Positions 9,330 to 18,560 of a stretch of DNA of 64,000 nucleotides are shown here, one piece after another. Each line of letters opens with the position of its first letter. Within the stretch, counting starts at the first letter, position 1. Source of the stretch: Thiohalophilus sp. (GTDB lineage: Bacteria > Pseudomonadota > Gammaproteobacteria > UBA6429 > Thiohalophilaceae); the NCBI RefSeq assembly GCF_034522235.1, contig NZ_JAXHLN010000003.1:620001-684000 (forward strand), read 5' to 3'. The notes beneath the pieces were generated by a model. That model made no database searches. It saw nothing but the letters and a program-made list of their open reading frames with translations, and had not been told where the DNA came from. Both the position numbers and the translations under genes were made by a program.

Positions 9330-9890
9330 ATGAAATATCTTGTCTCTATCACATTGATGGCGATGTTGGCCGGTCCCGCGATAGCCGAACAGAGCACTGA
9401 ACATGTCGAACAAAGCCGCGCGGCGGTTCAGCAATTTTTCGGCCAGCTTAAAGGTGAGCTGCAAGCCGGGATGAAAGCCGGCGGGCCGGTCAACGCCATT
9501 GAGGTGTGCAGTGACAAGGCGCCGGCGATTGCTCGCGATGTCTCAAAGGATAAGGGGCTGCAGATCGGCCGGACCAGTCTTAAGCCTCGCAACCCCGGCA
9601 ATGCCCCGGATCAATGGGAAGAGGCCGTGCTCAGGGAGTTTGAACAGCGCAAGGCGGATGGTGAGCACCCGAAGAAAATGGAAAAGCATGCGATCGTCGA
9701 GCAAAATGGCCAGCAGGTCTTTCGTTACATGAAGGCGATCCCGACCGGCGAGCTCTGCCTGAAATGCCACGGTACCCAACTTGATCCGGCGGTTTCCGCC
9801 AGGCTGGAAAAGCTCTATCCCGAGGATCGGGCGACCGGTTACAGCCAGGGTGATCTGCGCGGCGCCTTTACGATTAGCAAGAATCTCTAA
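9330..9890 (+). CDS. Tll0287-like (DUF3365) heme-binding periplasmic protein
   Basis: The 186-residue protein has a Sec signal peptide (MKYLVSITLMAMLAGPAIAEQ) and one c-type heme site CLKCHG at about residues 145-150. The remainder resembles the DUF3365/Tll0287-like family, PAS-like heme proteins either standing alone or acting as sensor domains in the periplasm. It ends with GDLRGAFTISKNL, a typical end of this domain. It may sense redox or gas changes or take part in electron transfer; the exact role is unknown. It stands alone between cbbR and the copper cluster, both on the same strand. An imperfect GC-rich hairpin at 9956-9985 follows. Confidence 0.75.
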   Translation: MKYLVSITLMAMLAGPAIAEQSTEHVEQSRAAVQQFFGQLKGELQAGMKAGGPVNAIEVCSDKAPAIARDVSKDKGLQIGRTSLKPRNPGNAPDQWEEAVLREFEQRKADGEHPKKMEKHAIVEQNGQQVFRYMKAIPTGELCLKCHGTQLDPAVSARLEKLYPEDRATGYSQGDLRGAFTISKNL

Positions 9891-10025
9891 ACCGACTATA
9901 TAAATAGCCTGATTTTGGGGTTATTTTCCGGATCGGTTTTGTTAACATGGCACGGCCCCGGAGGAACCTGTCGGGTTCGCCGGGGTCAATTAATGTATTG
10001 AACCGACGTTCAGGCCGATTTGCGC

Positions 10026-10382
10026 ATGAGACGAACACGACACGGGCTCGTCCACCTGCTGACCCTGGCAATGCTGTTATTGCCGGTGCAGGCGTTGTAT
10101 GCGCAAACCGAGATGCAGGTGCCCTCGCCAAATCATGTCTGCGAGCACATGCAGGTGGCGCAGGCGGATACCCCCAAAGCGATGAGCTGTTGTGAGCAGG
10201 ATGCCAATCACTGCAACCAGAATTGCCGCGACTGTTTTCATTGCCAGAGTATCAACGCGGTTGCCTCTGTGCTGAACACCGAAATCGATACCCCCGATCT
10301 GCACTATTCGCTTCCCCTGCACGGGACCGCTGACGGCTTGCCCCCGAGCGGTCAATTCCGACCTCCCCGAAACCTCATCTGA
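10026..10382 (+). CDS. secreted Cys/His-rich protein, candidate metal binder
   Basis: I do not recognise a named family with certainty. The product is 118 residues with an N-terminal signal peptide ending near ALYAQ. A Cys/His-rich middle follows: HVCEHM, then CCEQDANHCNQNCRDCFHCQ. The spacing resembles small CopL-like or DUF2946-like proteins found at copper operons, so periplasmic copper binding is likely but inferred. The ATG at 10026 is preferred over a TTG two codons earlier. It lies 83 bp before the tolC-like gene of a Cus-type efflux operon and may be its first gene. Confidence 0.6.
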   Translation: MRRTRHGLVHLLTLAMLLLPVQALYAQTEMQVPSPNHVCEHMQVAQADTPKAMSCCEQDANHCNQNCRDCFHCQSINAVASVLNTEIDTPDLHYSLPLHGTADGLPPSGQFRPPRNLI

Positions 10383-10418
10383 CGTTGACACCCTTCACGG
10401 GTGTACTTTGCTGTCGTT

Positions 10419-10441
10419 ATGCCGATGCGAGGCATCGGTAT
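10419..10441 (+). promoter_or_regulatory. 10-bp stem hairpin in leader of the cus operon
   Basis: ATGCCGATGC pairs with GCATCGGTAT around a 3-nt GAG loop, 24 bp before the tolC-like ATG. No T-run follows, so it is not a normal terminator. A second smaller hairpin (ACACCC/GGGTGT) lies at 10388-10404. They could be mRNA-processing or stabilising structures. Confidence 0.45.
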
Positions 10442-10465
10442 GGAATCAGATGATGAGGTGTCACC

Positions 10466-11710
10466 ATGTTACGTCTATTTATGTTGTGCGGTGTCGTACT
10501 GGCGACATTGACAGCCCGGCCGCTGTTGGCGGCGTCAACGTTGACACTCGAGGAGTCGATTCGGCTGGCGCTGGACAATGATCCCGGGTTTCGAATTAAC
10601 GAAGCCAGAAGCGCGGCCCTGAAGGAACAGGCGGTCGCCGATAACGCCCTGCCCGATCCCAAGCTGAAGCTGGGGCTGATGAATTTTCCCACCGACACGT
10701 TCAAACGGGATCAGGAACCGATGACCCAGGTACAGGTGGGCATCCAGCAGATGTTTCCGGCGGGAGACTCGCTCAAATACCAATCCCAACGCACCCTCTC
10801 CCGTTCACGGGTGCAGCAACATCGATCGGAGGATCAACGTCGGCAACTGGTGCGTGACGTACGTCAGGCCTGGCTGGAATGGTATTACTGGCATCGGGCA
10901 CAAAAAGTGGTGCAGGAGAACCGTAATCTGTACCGCAGCCTGGTACGGGTGACCGAATCTCAGTATGCCGCCGGGCGGCAACAGCAGCAGGATGTGATCC
11001 GCGCGGAGCTCGAACTGGGGTTACTGGATGATCGCCTGGTGGATATTCGCAATCAGATGGAAGAAGCCTGGGCGACGCTGGCGCGCTATCTGGGCGACAC
11101 GCCCGACGCCATGAGCCCGCCGCAACCGTTCCCCGAACTGCCTCGTCCGCAATCGCCCCGGCTCGATGAGCATCCGCAGATTCAGGCCGCCCGCGCCGAG
11201 GTGGACGCGGAACAAAACGGGGTTTCCCTGGCGCGTCAGTCGTACAAACCCTCCTGGATGCTGGATGTGACCTATGGCGGACGCGACGGGTTGAACCCCG
11301 ACGGCAGCGGGCGCAGCGATTTTCTCTCCGCCATGGTGCTGATGGATATTCCGCTGTTTACCGATAATTACCAGGACCGCAAGGTGGCTGCCGGCAAGCA
11401 GCAATTACAGGGCGCACTTTACAGTCTCAAGGATCGCCAACGAGAACTGAACCGGCAATGGCAGGCGAGCCATACCCGCTGGAACAATCTGGCCGATCGT
11501 CTGGCCCGTTATCAGGACCGCTTGTTACCCATGGCGCGGGAAAACGCCCGGAGCGCCCTGCAGGGTTATCAAAGCCGCGATGCGGAATTCACTGCCCTGA
11601 TGCGGGCCCGCATTATGCAACTGGACACCGAACTCAAGGCACTGCGCCTGCGTACCGATCACGCCAGGGCGCAGGCGCAGTTACTCTATCTTGCAGGAGT
11701 CACACAATGA
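10466..11710 (+). CDS. TolC/CusC-type outer membrane efflux protein
   Basis: A 414-residue outer-membrane factor of the TolC family with a signal peptide ([23 protein letters not shown] is cleaved near AAS). The body consists of long alpha-helical coiled-coil repeats typical of the periplasmic barrel, for example [15 protein letters not shown] near the start and a matching second-half repeat. It forms the exit duct of the Cus copper/silver efflux pump. The stop overlaps the next start as ATGA at 11707-11710, so translation with cusB is coupled. Confidence 0.88.
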   Translation: MLRLFMLCGVVLATLTARPLLAASTLTLEESIRLALDNDPGFRINEARSAALKEQAVADNALPDPKLKLGLMNFPTDTFKRDQEPMTQVQVGIQQMFPAGDSLKYQSQRTLSRSRVQQHRSEDQRRQLVRDVRQAWLEWYYWHRAQKVVQENRNLYRSLVRVTESQYAAGRQQQQDVIRAELELGLLDDRLVDIRNQMEEAWATLARYLGDTPDAMSPPQPFPELPRPQSPRLDEHPQIQAARAEVDAEQNGVSLARQSYKPSWMLDVTYGGRDGLNPDGSGRSDFLSAMVLMDIPLFTDNYQDRKVAAGKQQLQGALYSLKDRQRELNRQWQASHTRWNNLADRLARYQDRLLPMARENARSALQGYQSRDAEFTALMRARIMQLDTELKALRLRTDHARAQAQLLYLAGVTQ

Positions 11711-13314
11711 AACTGATGAAAGGATTACTGATTCTTGGGTTGGGGCTGGCACTGGCCGCCTGTGGTGACGACAAGACCAGCTCGGACACCGGTTCCGAAG
11801 CAACGGGACAACAGGAAACCGCGCTGGAGCATGCAAAGAAGCACACCGATCCCAACTATGTCTGTCCCATGCACCCGCAGATTATTCGGGATGAGCCGGG
11901 CAACTGTCCGATCTGTGGCATGGATCTGGTCGAAAAAGAGCAGGATGACGCGAGTGAGGACGAAGGCGAGAAGGAGATCCTCTATTACCGCCATCCACAC
12001 AATCCCTCGATTACCTCCAAAGAGCCGAAAAAAGACGAGATGGGGATGGACTTTGTCCCGGTCTATGATGATGGCGGCGGCAGCTCGGTGAAAATATCCC
12101 CGGCCGTGATCAACAACATGGGTGTGCGTACCGCCAAAGCCGAGCGCGATACCCTGTGGCGCAAGATCGATACGGTCGGCTATGTCGCCTATGACGAAAG
12201 CCTGATCTCGCATATTCATCTGCGAACGCAGGGCTGGATCGAAAAGCTCTATGTCGAAGCCGAGGGCGAACGAGTCGAAAAAGGTCAGCTGCTTTACGAG
12301 GTATATGCCCCGGAGCTGGTCAATGCGCAGGAAGAGTATGTTCAGGCCCTGGACAGCGGGCGTAAATCGCTGATTCGCGCCTCCCGGGAACGGCTGGTGG
12401 CGCTGGGCATCGGTAACGAACAAATTGACAAGCTGCGCCAGACCCGTCAGGTGAGCCAGTATGTCAAAGGTTACGCCACGCAGGACGGTATTGTAGCCAA
12501 CCTTGGTGTGCGTGAAGGCATGTATGTCAAGCCACAGGCCGAGGTGATGGCGCTGGCGGATCTCTCTTCTGTCTGGATTCAGGCCGAAGTGTTCGAAAGC
12601 CAGGTGGACTGGGTCGAAGCGGGCCAGCCGGCCGATGTCAGCCTCTCCTATTTCCCCGGTCGCACCTGGGAAGGCGAAGTGGAATACGTCTACCCGAGCC
12701 TTAATCCCAAAACCCGCACCCTGCGGGTACGCCTGCGCTTTGACAATCCCGATCAAACCCTCAAGCCCAACATGTTCGCCGATATCAGTATTTACGGCGG
12801 ACCGAAGCGGGATACCGTGGTGATTCCACAAGAGGCCTTGATCCGCGGCGGAGACGAAGATCGGGTGATCCTGGCACTGGAGGAAGGTCGCTTCCGGCCC
12901 CGGACCGTGGTCGCCGGCATGGCCTCGGGTGACCGGGTCGAGATCAAACATGGGCTGAAAGCCGGTGAGCGGGTTGTAACCTCGGGACAGTTCCTGATCG
13001 ATTCGGAAGCCAGCCTCAAGGCCAGCATCAAACGCATGACATCACCGGCAGACGAGACTGCCGCAGAAAGTACATCAGCCTCGTCAACGATCACCGGCAC
13101 CGGCGTGTTGCATGAGCTGGAGCCGGAAGCAAACAGCGTCAACATGAGCCACGATCCGATTCCCGCAATCGACTGGCCGGCAATGACCATGTCGTTCAGG
13201 GTCAAACCCGATGTCGACCTCGAACCATTCAGCCCCGATGACAAAGTCGAATTCGATCTCGAAAAAGGCGACGACGGCTATGTCATCAAGGCCATGCGTA
13301 AGCGAAAAGAGTAA
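11707..13314 (+). CDS. cusB: CusB-type membrane-fusion lipoprotein fused to a CusF domain
   Basis: Periplasmic adaptor of a Cu(I)/Ag(I) RND pump, 535 residues. The lipobox LAAC places the lipid-anchored Cys at residue 19. Two heavy-metal-binding motifs follow: YVCPMHPQI...CPICGMDL at about 50-80 and a degenerate [10 protein letters not shown]...[13 protein letters not shown] copy. The adaptor's barrel-sandwich and beta-barrel domains make up the middle. The final 70 residues form a CusF domain ([20 protein letters not shown]), with the His, Trp and Met copper ligands. In E. coli CusF is a separate chaperone; here it is fused to the adaptor. Translation overlaps the upstream gene by 4 nt. Confidence 0.92.
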   Translation: MKLMKGLLILGLGLALAACGDDKTSSDTGSEATGQQETALEHAKKHTDPNYVCPMHPQIIRDEPGNCPICGMDLVEKEQDDASEDEGEKEILYYRHPHNPSITSKEPKKDEMGMDFVPVYDDGGGSSVKISPAVINNMGVRTAKAERDTLWRKIDTVGYVAYDESLISHIHLRTQGWIEKLYVEAEGERVEKGQLLYEVYAPELVNAQEEYVQALDSGRKSLIRASRERLVALGIGNEQIDKLRQTRQVSQYVKGYATQDGIVANLGVREGMYVKPQAEVMALADLSSVWIQAEVFESQVDWVEAGQPADVSLSYFPGRTWEGEVEYVYPSLNPKTRTLRVRLRFDNPDQTLKPNMFADISIYGGPKRDTVVIPQEALIRGGDEDRVILALEEGRFRPRTVVAGMASGDRVEIKHGLKAGERVVTSGQFLIDSEASLKASIKRMTSPADETAAESTSASSTITGTGVLHELEPEANSVNMSHDPIPAIDWPAMTMSFRVKPDVDLEPFSPDDKVEFDLEKGDDGYVIKAMRKRKE

Positions 13315-13319
13315 AGAAT

Positions 13320-13796
13320 AACCACCAAGACACAAAGACACCAAGGAGAAAAAAATGGAATTTATAAAGGTATCGTCTGAGGTTGACAAGATTGCGAAGG
13401 AAGTTGTTGATAGTGCATTTCATGTCCACAAATCGCTTGGTCCGGGGTTGCTCGAATCAGTTTATGAAGCATGTATGTTGCACGAGCTTCAAAAACGCGG
13501 AATGAAAGTGGAAAGCCAGAAAACTATCTCGGTTATCTATGATGGATTAAAAATAGATGCAGGGTTACGGCTTGATTTGCTTGTTGAAGATGAGGTTGTA
13601 GTTGAATTGAAGTCTGTAGAGACAATTTTGCCAGTTCATGACTCGCAACTATTGAGTTATCTGAAGCTGGCGAATAAACGGCTTGGTCTGCTGATCAATT
13701 TCAATGTGCCTGTCATAAAAGATGGGATCAGAAGAAGAATATTATAACTGTCTTGGTGCCTTGGTGCCTTGGTGCCTTGGCGTCTTGGTGGTGAGA
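13320..13796. mobile_element. family C inverted-repeat element carrying a GxxExxY gene
   Basis: The left arm (13320-13350) holds AACCACCAAGACACAAAGAC-type units and the right arm (13746-13796) tandem CTTGGTGC units ending TTGGTGGTGAG. This is the same polarity as empty family C hairpins such as 28659-28726. The left arm also supplies the AAGGAG ribosome-binding site of the internal gene. The element splits cusB from cusA. Mobility is inferred from architecture only. Confidence 0.6.
13355..13747 (+). CDS. GxxExxY protein, PD-(D/E)XK-like
   Basis: A 130-residue GxxExxY-family protein. The name motif is present in GPGLLESVYE (residues 32-41), and a nuclease-like D...ExK core appears in RLDLLVEDEVVVELKS, followed by the conserved QLLSYL and RLGLLINF segments. 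The fold is related to PD-(D/E)XK nucleases; biochemical function is unknown. It sits between cusB and cusA, has lower GC than both, and lies exactly between the two arms of a repeat element. A second member lies between trpE and trpG at 33893. It is probably cargo or a mobility factor of the repeat element and not a copper gene. Confidence 0.85.
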   Translation: MEFIKVSSEVDKIAKEVVDSAFHVHKSLGPGLLESVYEACMLHELQKRGMKVESQKTISVIYDGLKIDAGLRLDLLVEDEVVVELKSVETILPVHDSQLLSYLKLANKRLGLLINFNVPVIKDGIRRRIL

Positions 13797-13812
13797 TTTT
13801 TGGAGCTTCAAA

Positions 13813-16800
13813 ATGATTGAACGAATTATCGACTGGTCGCTGCGCAACCGTTTTCTGGTGTTGTTGCTGACGGTGATCCTGTGCGGCTGGGGCTGGTTCG
13901 CGGTGAAGAACACGCCGCTGGATGCGATTCCGGATCTGTCGGATGTGCAGGTGATTATCAAGACCACCTATCCGGGCCAGGCGCCGCGGGTGGTGGAGGA
14001 TCAGGTGACCTATCCGTTGACCACGGCGATGCTCTCCGTGCCGGGGGCGAAGACGGTGCGGGGTTATTCCATGTTCGGGGATTCGTTTGTGTATATCCTG
14101 TTCGAGGACGGGACCGATCCCTACTGGGCCCGATCGCGGGTACTGGAATATCTGAGTCAGGTCGAGGCACGATTACCCGAACAGGCGCGTCCGGCACTGG
14201 GGCCCGATGCCACCGGGGTGGGCTGGATCTATGAATATGCCCTGGTGGATCGCACCGGCCAGCATGATCTGTCGCAGCTGCGTTCTCTGCAGGACTGGTT
14301 TTTGAAGTATGAGCTGCAGACGGTTTCCGGCGTGTCGGAAGTGGCGACGGTCGGCGGCATGGTCAAGCAGTACCAGGTGGTCCTCGATCCGGACAAACTG
14401 CGCGCCTACGATCTGCCACTGGCGAAAGTCCGCCAGGCCATCCGGCAGGGCAACCAGGAGGCCGGCGGCTCGGTGATCGAGATGGCCGAGGCTGAATACA
14501 TGGTGCGGGCCACCGGCTACATCCAGAGCAAGGACGATCTCAAAAACATTCCCCTGGGTGTCAGTGAGCAGGGCACGCCGTTGTTGCTGGGGGATATAGC
14601 CGAAATCCGGCTGGGACCGCAGATGCGCCGCGGTATCGCGGAGCTGAACGGCGAGGGCGAGGTCGCCGGCGGTATTGTGGTGATGCGTTACGGCGAGAAC
14701 GCCCTCAAGACCATCGAGGGCGTGAAGCACAAACTGGCACAGCTGCAAAACGGCCTGCCCGACGGCGTGGAGATCGTCGAGACCTATGATCGCTCCGCCC
14801 TGATCAACCGGGCGGTCGATAACCTGACCGGTAAATTGCTGGAAGAGTTTTTGATCGTCGCGCTGGTCTGTCTGGTGTTTCTGTTTCACCTGCGCTCGGC
14901 GCTGGTCGCCATCATCAGTCTGCCGATCGGGATCCTCGGGGCGTTTATCGTCATGTATCACCAGGGCATCAATGCCAACATTATGTCCCTGGGCGGGATC
15001 GCCATCGCCATTGGCGCCATGGTCGATGCGGCAATCGTGATGATCGAAAACGTGCACAAACACATCGAACGCGAGCCGCTGACTAACGAGAATCGCTGGC
15101 GCATTATCAGCGAGGCGACCCGCGAAGTCGGTCCGGCCCTGTTCTTCTCGCTGTTGATTATCACCCTCAGCTTTTTGCCGGTGTTCACACTCGAGGCGCA
15201 GGAAGGGCGCATGTTCGCGCCGCTGGCCTTTACCAAGACCTATGCCATGGCCGCGGCGGCCGGGTTGTCGATCACCCTGGTCCCGGTATTGATGGGCTAC
15301 TTCATTCGCGGCCACATCCGCCCGGAGGAGAAAAACCCGGTCAACCGGATTTTGATCAAGGCGTATCAGCCTTTTATCCATACCGTACTGAACAAGCCCA
15401 AAAGCGTGCTCGGTATTGCCCTGCTGGTGGTGTTGATGACGATCTGGCCGGTAATGAACATCGGTTCGGAGTTCATGCCGGATCTGGACGAAGGGGATCT
15501 GATGTACATGCCGACGACCTTCCCCGGCCTGTCGATCGGCAAGGCGCAGGAGCTGCTGCAGCAGACCGATAAACTGATCATGAGCGTACCGGAGGTCGAG
15601 CGGGTCTTCGGCAAGATCGGCCGGGCCGAAACCGCCACCGATCCCGCACCTTTGACCATGATCGAAACCACCATCCAGCTCAAGCCGCGCAGTGAGTGGC
15701 GCGAGGGCATGACTACCGAAAAACTCAAACAGGAGTTGAACGATCGGGTGCAATTCCCCGGTCTGACCAACTCCTGGGTGATGCCGATCAAAACCCGGAT
15801 CGACATGCTGGCGACCGGCATCAAGACGCCGGTGGGCGTCAAGGTCTCGGGGCCGGATTTGAACGTGATCCAGGAGATCGGCCAACAGATCGAAGAGGCG
15901 GTCATGCAGGTACCGGGCACCGTCTCGGCCTATTCGGAACGCACCGTCGGCGGCCGTTATGTGACGGTGGATATCGATCGACGGGCGGCTTCTCGGGTCG
16001 GTCTGAACATCGCCGATGTGCAAAATGTAGTGAGTACAGCCATAGGCGGTATGCAGGTCGACCAGACCGTGGAAGGGCTGGAACGTTATCCGATCAATTT
16101 ACGTTATCCGCGGGAGGTTCGCGAATCGGTCGACAAGCTGCGCGATCTGCCGGTGATTACCAAGCAGGGCGCCCGGATTCCGTTGTCCGAAGTGGCGGAT
16201 ATTCGTGTCGAGACGGGTCCGGCCATGATCAAAAGCGAAAATGCGCGGCCCAACGGCTGGACCTTCGTCGATATCAAGGATCGGGACCTGGGGTCCTACG
16301 TGGAAGAGGCGCAACGGGTGGTTAACCGGCAGATCGATTTACCGGCCGGCTACTCCATTGCCTGGTCCGGGCAGTATGAATACATGGTGCGGGCCAAGGA
16401 GCGCCTGAAGGTCGTGGTGCCCCTGACGCTGGTGATTATTGTGCTGCTGTTGTATCTCAACTTCCGCAATATTATCGAGGTGCTGATCATCATGGGCACG
16501 CTGCCGCTGGCCCTGGTCGGGGGGTACTGGCTGCTTTACCTGCTCGGCTACAACATGTCGGTCGCCGTCGGCGTGGGCTTTATCGCCCTGGCCGGCGTGG
16601 CCGTGGAGATCGGGGTGGTGATGCTGGTCTATCTGAATCAGGCCTATCGCAACCAGATAGCCAATAAAGAACGCGTGCACGTGCCGAACCTGGAAGAACT
16701 CAAGCAGGCCGTCATCGAGGGTGCCCTGTTGCGGGTGCGCCCCATTATCATGACCGTGGCGGCCATTACCGGGGGGCTGTTGCCGATCATGCTGGGCGGC

Positions 16801-16962
16801 GGTACCGGCTCTGAAGTCATGCGCCGCATCGCGGCACCCATGGTCGGCGGGATGGTCAGCGCTACCATATTGACCCTGGTCGTGATTCCGGCCGTTTATT
16901 TTCTGTGGAAGCAATTTGAAGTCAAGCAGTTTATTGAAAAAGGCAAGATACCGGGGGTGTGA
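13813..16962 (+). CDS. cusA: CusA-type heavy-metal efflux RND transporter
   Basis: Inner-membrane RND pump, 1049 residues, the energy-coupled component of the Cu(I)/Ag(I) efflux system. The start [20 protein letters not shown] and the TM4 segment [20 protein letters not shown], with the proton-relay acid, are typical of the HME subfamily. Methionine-rich segments ([37 protein letters not shown]) match CusA porter domains. It works with the TolC-like and CusB/F proteins encoded upstream. Although a GxxExxY element separates it from cusB, spacing and strand still allow one transcript. The cytochrome c gene begins 2 nt after its stop codon. Confidence 0.95.
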   Translation: MIERIIDWSLRNRFLVLLLTVILCGWGWFAVKNTPLDAIPDLSDVQVIIKTTYPGQAPRVVEDQVTYPLTTAMLSVPGAKTVRGYSMFGDSFVYILFEDGTDPYWARSRVLEYLSQVEARLPEQARPALGPDATGVGWIYEYALVDRTGQHDLSQLRSLQDWFLKYELQTVSGVSEVATVGGMVKQYQVVLDPDKLRAYDLPLAKVRQAIRQGNQEAGGSVIEMAEAEYMVRATGYIQSKDDLKNIPLGVSEQGTPLLLGDIAEIRLGPQMRRGIAELNGEGEVAGGIVVMRYGENALKTIEGVKHKLAQLQNGLPDGVEIVETYDRSALINRAVDNLTGKLLEEFLIVALVCLVFLFHLRSALVAIISLPIGILGAFIVMYHQGINANIMSLGGIAIAIGAMVDAAIVMIENVHKHIEREPLTNENRWRIISEATREVGPALFFSLLIITLSFLPVFTLEAQEGRMFAPLAFTKTYAMAAAAGLSITLVPVLMGYFIRGHIRPEEKNPVNRILIKAYQPFIHTVLNKPKSVLGIALLVVLMTIWPVMNIGSEFMPDLDEGDLMYMPTTFPGLSIGKAQELLQQTDKLIMSVPEVERVFGKIGRAETATDPAPLTMIETTIQLKPRSEWREGMTTEKLKQELNDRVQFPGLTNSWVMPIKTRIDMLATGIKTPVGVKVSGPDLNVIQEIGQQIEEAVMQVPGTVSAYSERTVGGRYVTVDIDRRAASRVGLNIADVQNVVSTAIGGMQVDQTVEGLERYPINLRYPREVRESVDKLRDLPVITKQGARIPLSEVADIRVETGPAMIKSENARPNGWTFVDIKDRDLGSYVEEAQRVVNRQIDLPAGYSIAWSGQYEYMVRAKERLKVVVPLTLVIIVLLLYLNFRNIIEVLIIMGTLPLALVGGYWLLYLLGYNMSVAVGVGFIALAGVAVEIGVVMLVYLNQAYRNQIANKERVHVPNLEELKQAVIEGALLRVRPIIMTVAAITGGLLPIMLGGGTGSEVMRRIAAPMVGGMVSATILTLVVIPAVYFLWKQFEVKQFIEKGKIPGV

Positions 16963-16964
16963 AC

Positions 16965-17453
16965 ATGTCAGCGATATTCAACATTGTGGTGCTGGGTATT
17001 ATTGGCAGTCTGTGGCTGGCCGGGTGTGACAACTCGGTCAGTTCCAACAGTCAACCACAAGCTGACCAATCAGCCTCAACAAAAACCGGGGTGCCGCCGC
17101 GTAATCAGGATATGCAGCAGATCCTGCGGGGCGGGCGCCTCTATCAACAAAACTGCGCGGCATGCCACGGCAAACTGGCGCAGGGGGCGTCGAACTGGCG
17201 CCAGCGCGACGAGGAGGGAAAATTCCCGCCACCGCCGCTGGATGGCTCGGCACACACCTGGCACCACCCGACGGCCCAGCTGGTCGAGATTATTAAAAAC
17301 GGCACGCGGGATCGGGGCGGCAATATGCCGGCCTGGAAAGACCGGCTTGGCGATCAGGACATTGCCGATGTGTTGGCCTGGATCAAGGCGCAATGGCCCG
17401 ATGATATCTATGCTCAGTGGTATCGCAACGATCAACGAGCAAAAAACAGATAG
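16965..17453 (+). CDS. c-type cytochrome lipoprotein
   Basis: This 162-residue lipoprotein (LAGC lipobox near residue 20) carries one class I cytochrome c domain with heme site CAACHG and a likely axial methionine in GGNMPAWKDRL. A GTG two codons earlier is possible, but the ATG at 16965 is preferred. It starts 2 nt after cusA, so it belongs to the same operon. Possible roles are electron transfer for periplasmic copper oxidation or reduction, or a redox partner of a metal-handling enzyme; neither can be decided from sequence. Confidence 0.85.
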   Translation: MSAIFNIVVLGIIGSLWLAGCDNSVSSNSQPQADQSASTKTGVPPRNQDMQQILRGGRLYQQNCAACHGKLAQGASNWRQRDEEGKFPPPPLDGSAHTWHHPTAQLVEIIKNGTRDRGGNMPAWKDRLGDQDIADVLAWIKAQWPDDIYAQWYRNDQRAKNR

Positions 17454-17467
17454 GCAAGAAGGAATAT

Positions 17468-17599
17468 ATGATGCACGGTGAAGGGTGGAGTGGCGGTTGG
17501 TGGTTGTTCGGTCACGGGGGCTTCGGTATCCTGATCTGGATTGTCGTACTCCTGGCCATCGTCTGGCTGATCAAACAGATACCAGCTCCTGGAGACTAG
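17468..17599 (+). CDS. small Trp/Gly/His-rich single-pass membrane protein
   Basis: A 43-residue product with an N-terminal MMHGEGWSGGWW segment and one transmembrane helix (GILIWIVVLLAIVWLIKQI). An AGAAGGA site lies just before the ATG at 17468, and the gene starts 14 nt after the cytochrome gene. Small MHGxxW-type membrane proteins of this kind are common in metal-resistance operons, usually with a SHOCT tail that is missing here. Function unknown. Confidence 0.6.
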   Translation: MMHGEGWSGGWWLFGHGGFGILIWIVVLLAIVWLIKQIPAPGD

Positions 17600-17686
17600 T
17601 ACCTAGGACGTGAGCCTGAATAGACACAATTTTATGAATCACATGTAATTTTCTGAACTATAAAGATTTCTGAAAGGAGAGTGAGT

Positions 17687-18076
17687 ATGTACGGATTTAA
17701 CACCAAGGTCTCGGGCAGTTTTGATGATGCGGTTGAGAAAGTCACCGAAGCCCTGAAAGAAGAGGGTTTCGGCGTATTGACCGAGATCGACGTTAAGGCA
17801 GTCATGAAAAAGAAACTGGATATCGACAAGCGGCCCTACAAAATCCTGGGCGCCTGTAACCCGGTACTGGCCAACCAGGCCCTGACCGCCGAGCCGGATA
17901 TCGGTCTGCTGCTGCCCTGCAACGTGGTCGTGCGCGAGGAAGATGATAGCTCAATCACCGTGGCCTTCATGGATCCTCAGGCGGTGCTGGATCTGGTGCA
18001 ACAACCCGGGATTCATGAGCTGGCCGGGGATGTCAAGGCAAGGCTGGAACGGGTGCGCGACAGTCTGTCGAAATAA
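17687..18076 (+). CDS. DUF302 domain protein
   Basis: The 129-residue cytoplasmic protein is almost entirely one DUF302 domain ([20 protein letters not shown] at the start, then [14 protein letters not shown] and [10 protein letters not shown]), including two conserved cysteines at GACNP and LPCNV. The AAGGAG site at 17674-17679 selects the ATG at 17687. DUF302 proteins often accompany metal or sulfur genes, but the activity is not established. It follows the cus operon by about 90 bp, and a region of repeats begins right after it. Confidence 0.85.
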   Translation: MYGFNTKVSGSFDDAVEKVTEALKEEGFGVLTEIDVKAVMKKKLDIDKRPYKILGACNPVLANQALTAEPDIGLLLPCNVVVREEDDSSITVAFMDPQAVLDLVQQPGIHELAGDVKARLERVRDSLSK

Positions 18077-18080
18077 GGTT

Positions 18081-18130
18081 CTAGTTGCTAGTTGCTAGTT
18101 GCTAGTTGCTAGTTGCTGGTGACTGGTTAC
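18081..18130. repeat. heptamer tandem repeat CTAGTTG x5
   Basis: Five perfect CTAGTTG units (18081-18115) are followed by two degenerate ones (CTGGTGA, CTGGTTA), starting 4 bp past the DUF302 stop. The unit resembles the arms around the S23 gene at 48257-48694. Confidence 0.9.
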
Positions 18131-18144
18131 CAGAGAACAGAGGC

Positions 18145-18490
18145 GTAGGTCAGGTTGCGTGCAGCGCTACCTGAGATTCTGCGTATCGGCAGGGGTGTCA
18201 CGCAGGCTAATGCCAGCGTGACCTACAGGATTAGCCAGAGTATAAGGTATGCACAAATTTGGAACAGTCTTGTAGGTCACGTTGGCGTAGCCTACGTGAT
18301 TTGAAGAGTAGGGTATCGACGTTGAATTCGGAGAATAGCCTCAGTCTTGTAGGTCACGTTGGCGTAGCCTACGTGACTTGAAGAGCAGGGTATCGGCGTT
18401 GAATTCGAAGAATAGTCTTGTAGGTCACGTTGGCGTAGCCTACGTGACTTGAAGAGCAGAGTATCGACGTTGAATTCAGGGGATAGCATC
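18145..18490. repeat. GTAG-headed REP-like hairpins, including three tandem copies of 71-77 bp
   Basis: Three direct copies start at 18272, 18349 and 18420, each headed by GTAGGTCACGTTGGCGTAG and forming a hairpin TCACGT-T-GGC-GTA-GCC-T-ACGTGA. A diverged pair of facing copies spans 18145-18226. No ORF is present. The GTAG head is a known hallmark of REP sequences handled by RAYT transposases. Confidence 0.8.
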
Positions 18491-18547
18491 AGCACTCAGC
18501 ACTCAGCACTCAGCACTCCGCACCTAGTACTCAGCACTCAGCACTAA
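18488..18547. repeat. heptamer tandem repeat CACTCAG
   Basis: About eight ACTCAGC/ACTCCGC-type heptamers in a row just before the tonB stop. A similar short array lies at 58522-58548. Confidence 0.85.
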
Positions 18548-18560
18548 CCATGCCTGATTA

